Shown here one piece after another: positions 50,424 to 57,919 of a stretch of DNA of 64,000 nucleotides. The position numbers and the translations under genes are program-made. Source of the stretch: a virus. The stretch is from IMG/VR virus record IMGVR_UViG_3300044807_000022, positions 1 through 64,000 of that record. One strand, given 5' to 3'. Numbering within the stretch: the stretch's first letter is position 1; every line of letters starts with the position of its first letter. The notes under the pieces were generated by a model, which saw only the letters and a list, made by a program, of their open reading frames with translations, had not been told where the DNA came from and ran no database searches.

Positions 50424-50692
50424 GTTCCGAGGCGAAGAACCTGGCGGTCATCACGGCCGCCGTCAGGCAGCACAACGCGACGTGCGCGTATCCCGCAACT
50501 GCCGTCAGGATGAACCCCTTCGAGGTCGAGCGCCTGGGCTGGGACGAGATTCTGGGCGTGCCCATCGAGCCTGACCCGAGCATGGGCAGCGCGCAGTTCC
50601 GGATCGACTGCGGCAAGCCGACCGGCGCTCCCTCCGAGGAGGAGGAGGCCACGGTCGCCAACCCGATCCGTGCGGAGCCGGTGTTCGCATGA
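50420..50692 (+). CDS. Hypothetical protein, 90 aa
   Basis: GTG 50420 in a GTGA overlap. Contains CAYPATAVRMNPFEVERLGW and a Cys near the end; small alpha/beta protein. A weaker palindrome copy (50489-50514, core CTGCCGTCAGGA) is inside it. Confidence 0.6.
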   Translation: MSSEAKNLAVITAAVRQHNATCAYPATAVRMNPFEVERLGWDEILGVPIEPDPSMGSAQFRIDCGKPTGAPSEEEEATVANPIRAEPVFA

Positions 50693-50844
50693 GGCTCGAC
50701 AGGGTGGCCGCACTGGCGCACATCGCCTACTCGCACATCTACGGGCGCATCCCCGTGGCGGGCAAGCGCGAACAGACGAGGCTCAACGCGGCGCTCGCGG
50801 TGTGGCGCGCGCGTGAGCGGCGGCGGGGCAGGCAACCGGCGTGA
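50689..50844 (+). CDS. Short basic helical protein, 51 aa
   Basis: ATGA and GTGA overlaps. Helical, Arg-rich end (VWRARERRRGRQ). Resembles in size and character the 44878 protein. Function unknown. Confidence 0.55.
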   Translation: MRLDRVAALAHIAYSHIYGRIPVAGKREQTRLNAALAVWRARERRRGRQPA

Positions 50845-51335
50845 CCCGCGAACAGGCCATCGGGTACCTGGCGGGCATCATCGACGGTGAGGGGTCCGTC
50901 TGCGGTGGGAGCAACCGGCACGTAGCCATTGCGAACACCGACCGGGCGATCATCGACGCCACCGTGACCGCCTGCGAGGCGGTGGGGATCGAGCCGCGCG
51001 TCAACGGGCCGTACCAACCCCGGTCGAGGAAGAAGTGGAGCGAGTTCTGGGTCGTCGTCATCCGGGGGCCAGCGAACCTCCAACTGGCGTCGGAGCTTCC
51101 CCTGGCGGCCACGAAGAAGCGTGAGGCGCTGATTGAACTCGCCACGTTCCCGTGCCGTCGCTACACGCGCACCAGCGAAATCCCGGCAGAGGAGCTACGC
51201 GCGCTCTACGAGGGCCGACGCCTCACGCAGGGTGAAGTCGCTGCGGAAATGGGCGTTGCCAAGAGCACTGTCGAGCGCTGGATGCAGAAGGCGGGCATCC
51301 CGTGCCGTCCGAGGGGGCCACGATGCGCCCGCTGA
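50841..51335 (+). CDS. LAGLIDADG-type homing endonuclease with HTH
   Basis: 164 residues. LAGIIDGEGSVCG is a LAGLIDADG-family motif with its acidic residue, followed by NTDRAIIDATVTACEAVGI typical of this fold. The C-terminus carries a helix-turn-helix, LTQGEVAAEMGVAKSTVERWMQKAG. Only one LAGLIDADG motif is visible, so it would act as a dimer. It stands between glycosyltransferase genes, which suggests mobile insertion. Confidence 0.8.
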   Translation: MTREQAIGYLAGIIDGEGSVCGGSNRHVAIANTDRAIIDATVTACEAVGIEPRVNGPYQPRSRKKWSEFWVVVIRGPANLQLASELPLAATKKREALIELATFPCRRYTRTSEIPAEELRALYEGRRLTQGEVAAEMGVAKSTVERWMQKAGIPCRPRGPRCAR

Positions 51336-52120
51336 TCGTGGTCCCGACGTATATCAATGCGCCGCAGGACCTCGCGGTGGTGATGGACTGCCTGAAGTCG
51401 GCCAACCGTACGGCTGGGGAGGACGCGGACGTGCTCGTGGTCGATGACTGCTCGCCGCGCCAAGACCTCGTGGATGCGCTCGACGGCGCGAAGTCGAGGC
51501 TGGAGTTCGAGCTTCACCGCAAGGACGAGAACACGGGCTTCTCGAAGACGGTGAACGTCGGGCTGCGCCGGGCTCTCGATGAAGGGCGTGACGCCATCCT
51601 CGCGAACGCCGATCTGGAGTTCATAGATCGTGGCTGGGTGCCACTGATGCAGCGACAGCAGACCTCCGACGAGGACGGCACTCTCGCGTACGTAGTCGGC
51701 GCGCTGCTGCTCTACCCGAACGGGCTGATCCAGCACGCGGGCGACTACTTCTCGTTCCTCGACCGGGTGTTCTCGCACTGGCTCCAGTACGGGCCGCAGG
51801 ACCTACCCGAGGCGCAGCGTGCGCAGCCGAGTCTCGTGACGGGGGCGCTCCAGTTCATCCGCCACGAATGCCTGACGACAGTCGGGCTGTACGACGAGCA
51901 GTTCAAGCTCGGCTACGAGGACGTGGACTACTGCATCCGCGTGTTCAACGCCGGGCAGGAGTGCGTGTACCAGCCGCACGTCCGGGCCTATCACTTCGAG
52001 TCGATGTTCCGAGGTCGCAAGAGCGACAAAATCATCGCGTGGGAGACTGAAAGCTGGGTCTACTTTATGACCAAGTGGCGCAACCAGTCCTTCGCGCGGT
52101 TCATTCCAAGGATCGTATGA
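51323..52120 (+). CDS. Glycosyltransferase family 2
   Basis: ATG 51323 has GAGGGGG about 7 bases upstream; a GTG at 51302 is less likely. 265 residues. IVVPTYINA, ADVLVVDDCSPRQ, NTGFSKTVNVGL and ILANADLEF (DxD-like) are canonical GT2 motifs; FKLGYEDVDYCIRVF is the ED acceptor-site motif. Transfers a sugar, substrate unknown. Confidence 0.85.
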   Translation: MRPLIVVPTYINAPQDLAVVMDCLKSANRTAGEDADVLVVDDCSPRQDLVDALDGAKSRLEFELHRKDENTGFSKTVNVGLRRALDEGRDAILANADLEFIDRGWVPLMQRQQTSDEDGTLAYVVGALLLYPNGLIQHAGDYFSFLDRVFSHWLQYGPQDLPEAQRAQPSLVTGALQFIRHECLTTVGLYDEQFKLGYEDVDYCIRVFNAGQECVYQPHVRAYHFESMFRGRKSDKIIAWETESWVYFMTKWRNQSFARFIPRIV

Positions 52121-52623
52121 ACGACGACCGTCACGAAGTAGGTCCCGCCGCGTTCTCCCCCGACCGCCTGTACCGCTACATGCTCACGCGGGAGTGGGAC
52201 AAGGCGGCCCCTCGCCTGATGGTGGTGGGCCTCAACCCGAGCACCGCCGACGAGCACTCGCTGGACCCGACGCTGCGGCGCGTGCGCGAGTTCGCCAAGC
52301 GCTGGGGCATGGGCGGGTTCGTAATGACGAATCTGTTCGCCTTCAGGGCGACCAAGCCCAAGGACATGATGGCCGCCGCCAATCCGGTCGGCCCCATGAA
52401 CGACCAATGGCTAGAGCACCTGGCGAAGGATTCGGGCCTGGTCCTCGCCGCCTGGGGTGCGCACGGCGGCTTCCTCGACCGCGACAAGCGCGTGCTCGAA
52501 CTCCTGACGACCGTTAGAGGTTCACCGCCGCTCTGTCTGGGGACGACAGCGAAGGGCTTCCCCCGCCACCCGCTCTACCTCAAGAGCGACACCGATCCGA
52601 TCCCGTACCTGGGCCGACTGTGA
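52117..52623 (+). CDS. DUF1643-like protein
   Basis: ATGA overlap, 168 residues. RLMVVGLNPSTADEHSLDPTLRRV, FVMTNLFAFRATKP and VLAAWGAHG match the small DUF1643 fold found in phages and bacteria, biochemical role unproven. GTGA overlap with the next gene. Confidence 0.8.
   Translation: MNDDRHEVGPAAFSPDRLYRYMLTREWDKAAPRLMVVGLNPSTADEHSLDPTLRRVREFAKRWGMGGFVMTNLFAFRATKPKDMMAAANPVGPMNDQWLEHLAKDSGLVLAAWGAHGGFLDRDKRVLELLTTVRGSPPLCLGTTAKGFPRHPLYLKSDTDPIPYLGRL
52498..52523. repeat. Dispersed 26-bp palindrome
   Basis: 21 of 26 positions match, with CTCCTGACG and CCGTTAG blocks. It lies in the DUF1643 gene. Confidence 0.7.
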
Positions 52624-53645
52624 AGGCGCTGTTCGTCGGCAAGGGCAAGGCGCGCACGGCGTGGTACCGCTGCTACCTGCCTGCGATCTACATGGGGGCC
52701 GACTGGTCGGGCCTCGAAGGCGTGCCGCCGAACGAGGTACACGTCACCGGGCAGGTGGGCGACAACACGCAGCGGCCCAATATGTTCGACTACGACGTGG
52801 TGGTCATCCAGCAACCGGCCGATCAGGCGTGGCTCGACCACATCAAGAGGCTGCGGGCCGCTGGTGTGAAAGTGCTAGTGGAGATAGACGATTACGTCCA
52901 CGGCATCCCGAGGAAGAAGGACCACGACTTCCGCGAGCACTTCACCCCCGAGTACCTGCGTGGGCTCGAACGCTGCATGCGCGCCGCCGATGGGCTCATC
53001 TGCTCCACCGAGTACCTGGCGAAGCGCTACCGACAGTTCAACGATCAGGTCTGGGTCTGCCTCAACTGCCTCGACATAGCTCGCTACCGACTGACCCGCC
53101 CGCCGCGTTCGACGGTGAACATCGGGTGGGCCGGTGCGACGGCGCACGCCGAGGCGGTGATGGGCTGGCTGCAAGCCGTCGCCAACGTCATGTTCGCGAA
53201 GGACAACACGTGCTTCGTGTCCATCGGCCAGCCGTTCGCGGAGCCGTTCAAGGAGCACTTCCTGGACCGGGCCATCAGCATCCCCTTCACGATGCTGGAG
53301 ACCTACCCGGCCGCCATGACGATGTTCGACATAGCGCTCGCGCCTGCGGGTCGTGGCTCGTTCTACCGAGGCAAGTCCGACCTGCGCTGGCTGGAGGCGG
53401 GCGCGCTCGGCATCCCGCTCATTGCGAGCCCCAAGGTCTACCCGATGATCGAGCACGGCGTGACGGGTTTCCATGCGTCGTCCGCCCAGGAGGTCGAGGA
53501 GGTCTTGTTCGACCTGGTGGCCGACGAGGAAAAGCGAACGAGAGTCGGAGAATCCGTCAAGCGCTACGTGCTGGAGGAACGCTCGATGGAGGTCGGCGTG
53601 GCGCAGTGGCAAGCGGCGCTGGGGGAAGTTGTCGCAGCATCGTAA
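52620..53645 (+). CDS. Glycosyltransferase, GT4-like (GT-B fold)
   Basis: 341 residues, GTG in a GTGA overlap. VKVLVEIDDYVHGIP in the N-domain; STVNIGWAGATAHAE, then FDIALAPAGRGSFYRGKSDLRWLEAGALGIPLIASP with the E-x7-E region of GT4 enzymes, and the closing VEEVLFDLVADEEKR helix. Last member of the cassette; its stop lies in a promoter-like element. Confidence 0.82.
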   Translation: MKALFVGKGKARTAWYRCYLPAIYMGADWSGLEGVPPNEVHVTGQVGDNTQRPNMFDYDVVVIQQPADQAWLDHIKRLRAAGVKVLVEIDDYVHGIPRKKDHDFREHFTPEYLRGLERCMRAADGLICSTEYLAKRYRQFNDQVWVCLNCLDIARYRLTRPPRSTVNIGWAGATAHAEAVMGWLQAVANVMFAKDNTCFVSIGQPFAEPFKEHFLDRAISIPFTMLETYPAAMTMFDIALAPAGRGSFYRGKSDLRWLEAGALGIPLIASPKVYPMIEHGVTGFHASSAQEVEEVLFDLVADEEKRTRVGESVKRYVLEERSMEVGVAQWQAALGEVVAAS

Positions 53646-53649
53646 ATTA
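53621..53649 (+). promoter_or_regulatory. TTCGTAnATTA-type element, copy 6
   Basis: GGAA (53624-53627), 13 bases, CGTAAATTA. A palindrome-like left part (GAAGTTGTCG) is present but degenerate. It covers the glycosyltransferase stop and ends 34 bases before ATG 53683, heading the small genes and the sigma-like gene. Confidence 0.5.
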
Positions 53650-53682
53650 GGGGTAGCGAGCAACCGCGAAACGGGGGTCGGA

Positions 53683-53781
53683 ATGCTGGCAAGGCTGAGG
53701 ACGGTGGCAGGGCACACGCTCTGGCTCCTGGACTACCACACGACGGTCATCCGCCGGAACGCCAAGGCTCGGGGCGCATGA
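53683..53781 (+). CDS. Short basic protein, 32 aa
   Basis: ATG preceded by GGGGGT. LARLRTVAGHTLWLLDY then Arg-rich end. ATGA overlap with the next gene. Too short for family assignment. Confidence 0.5.
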   Translation: MLARLRTVAGHTLWLLDYHTTVIRRNAKARGA

Positions 53782-53987
53782 GGGCCTGTGCGGGCTCCTG
53801 TGGCGTCCTGAGCGCCGAGGCGGCCCATGTGAGGGAAGTCGCCGCCCACCACGGCCGCGAGGCGCTGAGGGCGCTCCTGCTGGGCCGTGTGCGGGTGCTC
53901 GCCACGCTGCCGGTCCGAGTCGCCTTCTCCCTGGTCGCCGGGGTCCCGGAGCACTTCACCTATGAAAGCACCACTACACCCCGTTAG
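53778..53987 (+). CDS. Small helical protein, 69 aa
   Basis: ATGA overlap. AAHVREVAAHHGREALRALLLGRVRVL is a likely helix pair. Overlaps a possible small zinc protein at its end. Function unknown. Confidence 0.5.
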   Translation: MRACAGSCGVLSAEAAHVREVAAHHGREALRALLLGRVRVLATLPVRVAFSLVAGVPEHFTYESTTTPR

Positions 53988-54090
53988 CACCTGCGCGGTG
54001 AACCCGCACCTGGCCCCCGGTCACTGTGGGTGTTACGACTGCGGCAAGAAGCTCGTCGCCGCCTACGCCCCGCACGTTCTCAAGCGCTAA
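53962..54090 (+). CDS. Small zinc-knuckle candidate, 42 aa
   Basis: ATG 53962, GGAG about 10 bases upstream. CAVNPHLAPGHCGCYDCGKK carries several Cys and a His in knuckle spacing. Overlaps the preceding ORF by 26 bases in another frame; only one of the two may be real, but the Cys pattern favours this one. Confidence 0.45.
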   Translation: MKAPLHPVSTCAVNPHLAPGHCGCYDCGKKLVAAYAPHVLKR

Positions 54091-54136
54091 CGGCCGTCGC
54101 GCGATCCGTCCGGTCGGGGGCTTAGCGTCCTCGACC

Positions 54137-54763
54137 ATGGTGAAGTCAACAGGGACGGTCACGGATCAGCAGATCGCGGCGTACGAGGGGCTGGTCTGCT
54201 CCACCACGGAGCTTCACGTCGCCACGGTGAACATCGAGCGCGACGACCTGCGGCAACTGTTCCGCATCAAGGTCTGGCAGGCGCTCCGGAGCTACAACCC
54301 GACGCGCTCGAACATGAAGGAGAAGGATTACGTCTTCTCCTGTGTCTTCAACCTCGCCAAGGACCTGCACCGGGGCACGAAGTACAAGCCACGCCCGGAG
54401 AGCTACATCGAGGACCTGGCACCGGCTCGCGACAGCGGCGGCGTCGAGCGCTCGGGCCGCGACCGCTGGGAAGCGGAGCATGGGTTGGCCGTCGAGCGGG
54501 ACACGATCTTCTCGGAGGTCGAGGTCGAGAAAGTCCCGATTCCAAACACACTTTCCAAGGTCGAGGCCCAGGTCGTGTGCTTGCTCTACTCCGACTACCG
54601 GCAGGGTGAGATTGCTCGTCGCCTCGGACTCTCGAAGCGCGAAATGGAAGGGGCCATGCGCGGCATCAAGACGAAGTTGGCCGACTTCAAGCCAGGCGAC
54701 GGCGCGCAGATCGTCACCCTGCCCATCCCGGAACAGCAGGAGCAGCAGGCGGTCGCGGCCTAG
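54137..54763 (+). CDS. Sigma-factor-like protein (phage-encoded)
   Basis: 208 residues. Region 2-like part ~32-80: ERDDLRQLFRIKVWQALRSYNP and YVFSCVFNLAKDLHRGTK, the pattern of sigma-70/ECF core-binding and -10 recognition helices. Region 4-like part ~138-184: LSKVEAQVVCLLYSDYRQGEIARRLGLSKREMEGAM, a helix-turn-helix for the -35. The middle is an acidic linker. It likely redirects host RNA polymerase to phage promoters; the TTCGTAnATTA elements are the obvious candidates. ATG 54137 is used; no strong ribosome site. Convergent with the next gene, stops overlapping. Confidence 0.72.
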   Translation: MVKSTGTVTDQQIAAYEGLVCSTTELHVATVNIERDDLRQLFRIKVWQALRSYNPTRSNMKEKDYVFSCVFNLAKDLHRGTKYKPRPESYIEDLAPARDSGGVERSGRDRWEAEHGLAVERDTIFSEVEVEKVPIPNTLSKVEAQVVCLLYSDYRQGEIARRLGLSKREMEGAMRGIKTKLADFKPGDGAQIVTLPIPEQQEQQAVAA

Positions 54764-55065
54764 CGCGTGTACGCCGCGCCAAGCTCCGCGACGATGACCT
54801 CGGGGAGCGTGTCGCGGATGCCGTCGAGCACGTTGCGCGAGCGCTCGTAAAGCTCGTCCTCGCTGAGGTTCCCGGCCTTCCAGTCGCGCACGGCGAGCAC
54901 CAGGTAGCAGAGTCGTTCGAGCAGGTCGTCGGACGCCGCCATGTCCTCCAGCAGTTCGCGTGCCTCCTCGGCCGCCTTCTCCGCAGCCTCGACCCGCTCG
55001 CCCAGCGCCTTCATGGCCGGGGCGAAGACGAACTGGCGCTTGACCTCGGGCTTCACTTGGCCCAT
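54760..55065 (-). CDS. Coiled-coil protein, 101 aa
   Basis: First gene of the leftward block to meet the rightward one. Helical: ERVEAAEKAAEEARELLEDMAAS, then LYERSRNVLDGIRDTLPEVIVAEL. Function unknown. A palindrome-like copy (55069-55094, 17 of 26) lies just upstream of its start. Confidence 0.65.
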   Translation of the reverse strand: MGQVKPEVKRQFVFAPAMKALGERVEAAEKAAEEARELLEDMAASDDLLERLCYLVLAVRDWKAGNLSEDELYERSRNVLDGIRDTLPEVIVAELGAAYTR

Positions 55066-55730
55066 ACGGAACTCCTGATTACCGTCTGAGGATCAAGGCC
55101 GTCAAGCTCCGAGACAATTTCGGCCACGACGGCGGGGAAGTGCGGCTCGGGCCAGGACCATGCCGGGCTGTCCTCGAACGGTGGCTTGTCGGGCGCGTAC
55201 AGGTAGCCGATCCCCGTGCCCGACCCCGCGTGCCAGAGCGGGTAGAACTCGCCGTCCAGGAACGGGTGCGCGGGGAACGTCAGCGGCTCGGGGGCGAGCC
55301 CGTGGCGCGGGTCCATGCCCTGGTCCATGCTCAGGTCCACGATCCACTCCTCGTTGACGACGAGCACAAGGTGGCCGGGCCAGGAGTCGGCGTTGGTCGG
55401 TATGTCGCCCCAGCCGACCGCGCGGGCGTAGGTGCCGTCCTCGGCCTCCCACGCCTCCCGCTCGGCCCTGGTCTCGGGCAGTAGGAACTTGCCCTCGCGT
55501 TCGGAGCGGTCCTGCGCGGCGCGGTTCCAGACGAGAACCTGACACGGCACCGGGCGCGACGGGATGCCGTAGTGGTCGCAGACCATCTTGGCGATGCGCG
55601 TGCTCGATATGCAGTTGTTCAGCGTGCCGGTGGCGACCTTCAGGATCGGGAATCGCCCAACTGCCGGTAGACCTTCTGCCACGACTTGAGCAAGCACGTG
55701 GCGGGGGAGGAAATGCTCGCGGAGGTCCAT
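55053..55730 (-). CDS. Papain-fold / transglutaminase-like protein candidate
   Basis: ATG at 55730, 225 residues; the longer open frame continues into the neighbour. GTLNNCISSTRIAK places C40 at a helix start, SWPGHLVLVVN gives H120 and EEWIVDLSMDQ D132: the Cys-His-Asp order and spacing of transglutaminase-like and arylamine N-acetyltransferase folds. Acts on an unknown substrate. No signal peptide. Assigned from motif order only. Confidence 0.6.
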   Translation of the reverse strand: MDLREHFLPRHVLAQVVAEGLPAVGRFPILKVATGTLNNCISSTRIAKMVCDHYGIPSRPVPCQVLVWNRAAQDRSEREGKFLLPETRAEREAWEAEDGTYARAVGWGDIPTNADSWPGHLVLVVNEEWIVDLSMDQGMDPRHGLAPEPLTFPAHPFLDGEFYPLWHAGSGTGIGYLYAPDKPPFEDSPAWSWPEPHFPAVVAEIVSELDGLDPQTVIRSSVWAK

Positions 55731-55732
55731 GG

Positions 55733-56101
55733 CTACTGGTGGTGGATCGGGCCGGACTGCGCGCCGCCGCCGCCCTCCAGCAGGCGGGCAAGCTCGGGGT
55801 TCTCGCCCAGCACCGACGCTATCGCGCCGCCGAGCAGGGGCACCGCGCACTCGGGGTGGTGGGGCGCGACGACCATGCCCATCAGCGGCGTGTCCGGGTT
55901 CTTGTCCGGAGAGGACGCTGCGTCGAATACGAGCACCAGGTGGTCCAACTCAAACCCCGCGTCCACCATCGCCTTCTGCGCCGCCGTGATCGCGTTGTCG
56001 ATCCCCAGGATCGCCATGTCCTCGCCCGTGCGCTGGTCCTCGGGCGTCTCGCGGATGCGCTGTATGCGGTCGTCTGTTACGTCGGTCGAGTCCTCGTTCA
56101 T
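55733..56101 (-). CDS. Hypothetical protein, 122 aa
   Basis: Acidic N-terminus (NEDSTDVTDDRIQRIRET), helix IDNAITAAQKAMVDAG and strand HLVLVFDAASSP. ATGA-type overlap with the integrase stop. Function unknown. Confidence 0.65.
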   Translation of the reverse strand: MNEDSTDVTDDRIQRIRETPEDQRTGEDMAILGIDNAITAAQKAMVDAGFELDHLVLVFDAASSPDKNPDTPLMGMVVAPHHPECAVPLLGGAIASVLGENPELARLLEGGGGAQSGPIHHQ

Positions 56102-57108
56102 GCGGCCTTGGCCTCCTCGCGTGGTGCGGTTGCTCGGTCGAATCGTGCGGCGGCTCGCGCGGACGCCGCCTCCAGGTCATCGCGCACGACCTTCGTGTAG
56201 CACTCGGTCTGCGCGATGCTCGAATGCCCAAGGTACTGCGACACGTACTTGAGGGGCATCCCGGCACGCAGCCACTCGGTCGCGCAGGTGTGCCTGAAGC
56301 GGTGCAGGCTCCAGTCGCCCGCCGTCAGGAGCAGGCCGCCGAACCGCGTCGAGTTCATCGGCCGCAGCGCCCAGCGCGGGTGCAGGCAGAGCCAGGTGAA
56401 GTCGTGCCCCGGCTGAAGCAGGGTGCGCCAGTCGAGCCATGCCTGGAGCGCGGCGCGGGCTCGCGGCTGCATCGGGACCTCGCGGAACTTGGGACGGCCG
56501 TCACCCTTTCGCGTGCCCTCCCGGATGATGGCGTAGCGGTTCAGCGGATGCACGTCCTCGATGGTCGCCGCGTATATCTCCGAGCGCCGCATGCCCTCGT
56601 TCAGCGCGAGCGACACGATGGCGTCGATCTGGAGACGCATGCCGTGCTTCCAGACGCGCCCGTAGCCCGCGTTGCCCTGCTGCCAGCGTCCGATGGTGCT
56701 CTCGGCCGCGTAGGGCCACCGCGCGTTTAGCTCCCGGTAGAAGGCGTCAAGTTCGATGCGCGAGTAGGGCTTGGGGTCCGAGCGCGCGGTGCTCTCTCGC
56801 GGCGGGGCCACGTCGCGGATGCGGAGGAGGCGGTCGCCGTCGATGAGCCGCCGTCGCCACGCCCACGTGTAGAAGGGCATGAGCATGTTGCGGTACTGGC
56901 GGACGGTGTTCGGGCTGAGCGGTCGGTCAAGCGCCGCGCGCAGGAAGGTGGCTACCTCGTCGTGGTCGGCCTCGACCAGTGGGGTCCCACCTAGCGCTGC
57001 CTCGAACTCGCGCAGCACGCGCTCCTGCCGCTGCCGCCGGTCCTCGCTGATCCCGTTGTAGCCGTGGTGGTGCTCGCAGAACTCCGCGATCACGTCCTCG
57101 CCAGCCAT
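56098..57108 (-). CDS. int: Tyrosine integrase
   Basis: ATG at 57108 is preferred because GGGGGTGGG precedes it; upstream in-frame ATGs lack ribosome sites. 336 residues. An N-terminal SAM-like core-binding domain (SPNTVRQYRNMLMPFYTWAWRR) precedes the catalytic domain with Arg ~174/175 in EGMRRSEIYAA, H269-x-x-R272 in LHRFRHTCA, H295 in GHSSIAQTE and Tyr 304. It integrates the phage genome; attP was not located. Confidence 0.9.
   Translation of the reverse strand: MAGEDVIAEFCEHHHGYNGISEDRRQRQERVLREFEAALGGTPLVEADHDEVATFLRAALDRPLSPNTVRQYRNMLMPFYTWAWRRRLIDGDRLLRIRDVAPPRESTARSDPKPYSRIELDAFYRELNARWPYAAESTIGRWQQGNAGYGRVWKHGMRLQIDAIVSLALNEGMRRSEIYAATIEDVHPLNRYAIIREGTRKGDGRPKFREVPMQPRARAALQAWLDWRTLLQPGHDFTWLCLHPRWALRPMNSTRFGGLLLTAGDWSLHRFRHTCATEWLRAGMPLKYVSQYLGHSSIAQTECYTKVVRDDLEAASARAAARFDRATAPREEAKAA
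56485..56510. repeat. Dispersed 26-bp palindrome inside the integrase gene
   Basis: 18 of 26 positions match with GACGGCCGTCA exact. Presence in a leftward gene shows the family ignores gene orientation. Confidence 0.6.
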
Positions 57109-57136
57109 GTTGCCCACCCCCATGCGCGTAGAAGTC

Positions 57137-57187
57137 CGAAACGAAAACAACGGGCGAGCCACGCTGGCCTACGCGTGACTCGCCCGT
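57137..57187 (-). terminator. Rho-independent terminator on the minus strand
   Basis: ACGGGCGAG (57150-57158) pairs with CTCGCCCGT (57179-57187), extended inside by CACGC/GCGTG after one mismatch. Read leftwards the stem is followed by TTGTTTTCGTTTC, the best U-tract in the window. It ends the HTH gene transcript before the integrase. Confidence 0.75.
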
Positions 57188-57201
57188 GGACGGTAGCCGC
57201 T

Positions 57202-57687
57202 CTAGGCGACGGCCGTCTCCAGCGCCTTCTCGACCCGCTGAAGCTGGTCCACTTCTCCCTCGACCGTGATCTTGCGCTCCCGCAGGACCGCCTGCTCGGC
57301 GGCAAGCTCCTCGGCGCGAGCGTCGATGGAGTCGCGCTCGTCCGTGAGTTCCTGCTGCCGGGCGGCCATCTGCTTGATCGCCTCGTCCAGGGCGGGGATG
57401 CCGTCCAGGTGGACGCTGCCGTTGGAACGTGCGACGGCAGTCGAGCGATTCGACGCCGCTGCCGTCGTCGCCGCCCGGCCGCGCCCCCGGCCACGGCCAC
57501 GCCGCCTGCCGCCGCCCCGGCTCGCGTAGCTCTTGGGCACCAGCCCCCGAGCCTTGAGCCGCTTGATGTGCGAGCGGACGCCGTTCTCCGTGAGCTTCAG
57601 CGCCTTCGCCATTTCCGCGACGGTCTTCCCGTCGTTGATGAGGTCCAGCACTTCCTGCTGCCTCTCCGTGGCTGCTCCTGTTGCCAT
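57202..57687 (-). CDS. HTH DNA-binding protein with GR-rich linker and coiled coil
   Basis: 161 residues. Residues ~8-48 form a helix-turn-helix (RQQEVLDLINDGKTVAEMAKAL then ENGVRSHIKRLKARG). Residues ~56-75 are GGGRRRGRGRGRGRAA, an AT-hook-like basic tether. The last ~75 residues are coiled coil. The build suits a bridging or oligomeric DNA binder. Beside the integrase and followed by its own terminator, it is a candidate repressor or palindrome-binding protein. Confidence 0.75.
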   Translation of the reverse strand: MATGAATERQQEVLDLINDGKTVAEMAKALKLTENGVRSHIKRLKARGLVPKSYASRGGGRRRGRGRGRGRAATTAAASNRSTAVARSNGSVHLDGIPALDEAIKQMAARQQELTDERDSIDARAEELAAEQAVLRERKITVEGEVDQLQRVEKALETAVA

Positions 57688-57691
57688 CCGA

Positions 57692-57919
57692 CTACCTCCA
57701 GTTAGTTGCCGTCAGGTCGTGTTCTGCCTGCACGGAACGCCTTTCTCGTTCCAGTGTACGGGCATCTTGCTCCTCGTTCAAGCGGTGTTGTCCACAGGCG
57801 ATGGCGGCAAGCGCCTCGGGGTCGTCCACGTCGTCGCGAAGTGCGTCCGCGACCTGCTCCTCGTCGTACCCCATGAACGCGAGGAATCGCGCCTTGTCCT
57901 CGGGCGTGTCGAGCATCAT
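57692..57919 (-). CDS. Small acidic helical protein, 75 aa
   Basis: ATGATG at 57919, overlapping the stop of the methyltransferase-like gene. KARFLAFMGYDEEQVADALRDD is a compact helical domain; the C-terminus is charged. Function unknown. Confidence 0.6.
   Translation of the reverse strand: MMLDTPEDKARFLAFMGYDEEQVADALRDDVDDPEALAAIACGQHRLNEEQDARTLERERRSVQAEHDLTATNWR

Noticed and set aside
56000-57200. attP core near the integrase
   Set aside because: No tRNA-like segment or direct repeat with arm-site pattern was evident; without the host or the attachment ends it cannot be placed.
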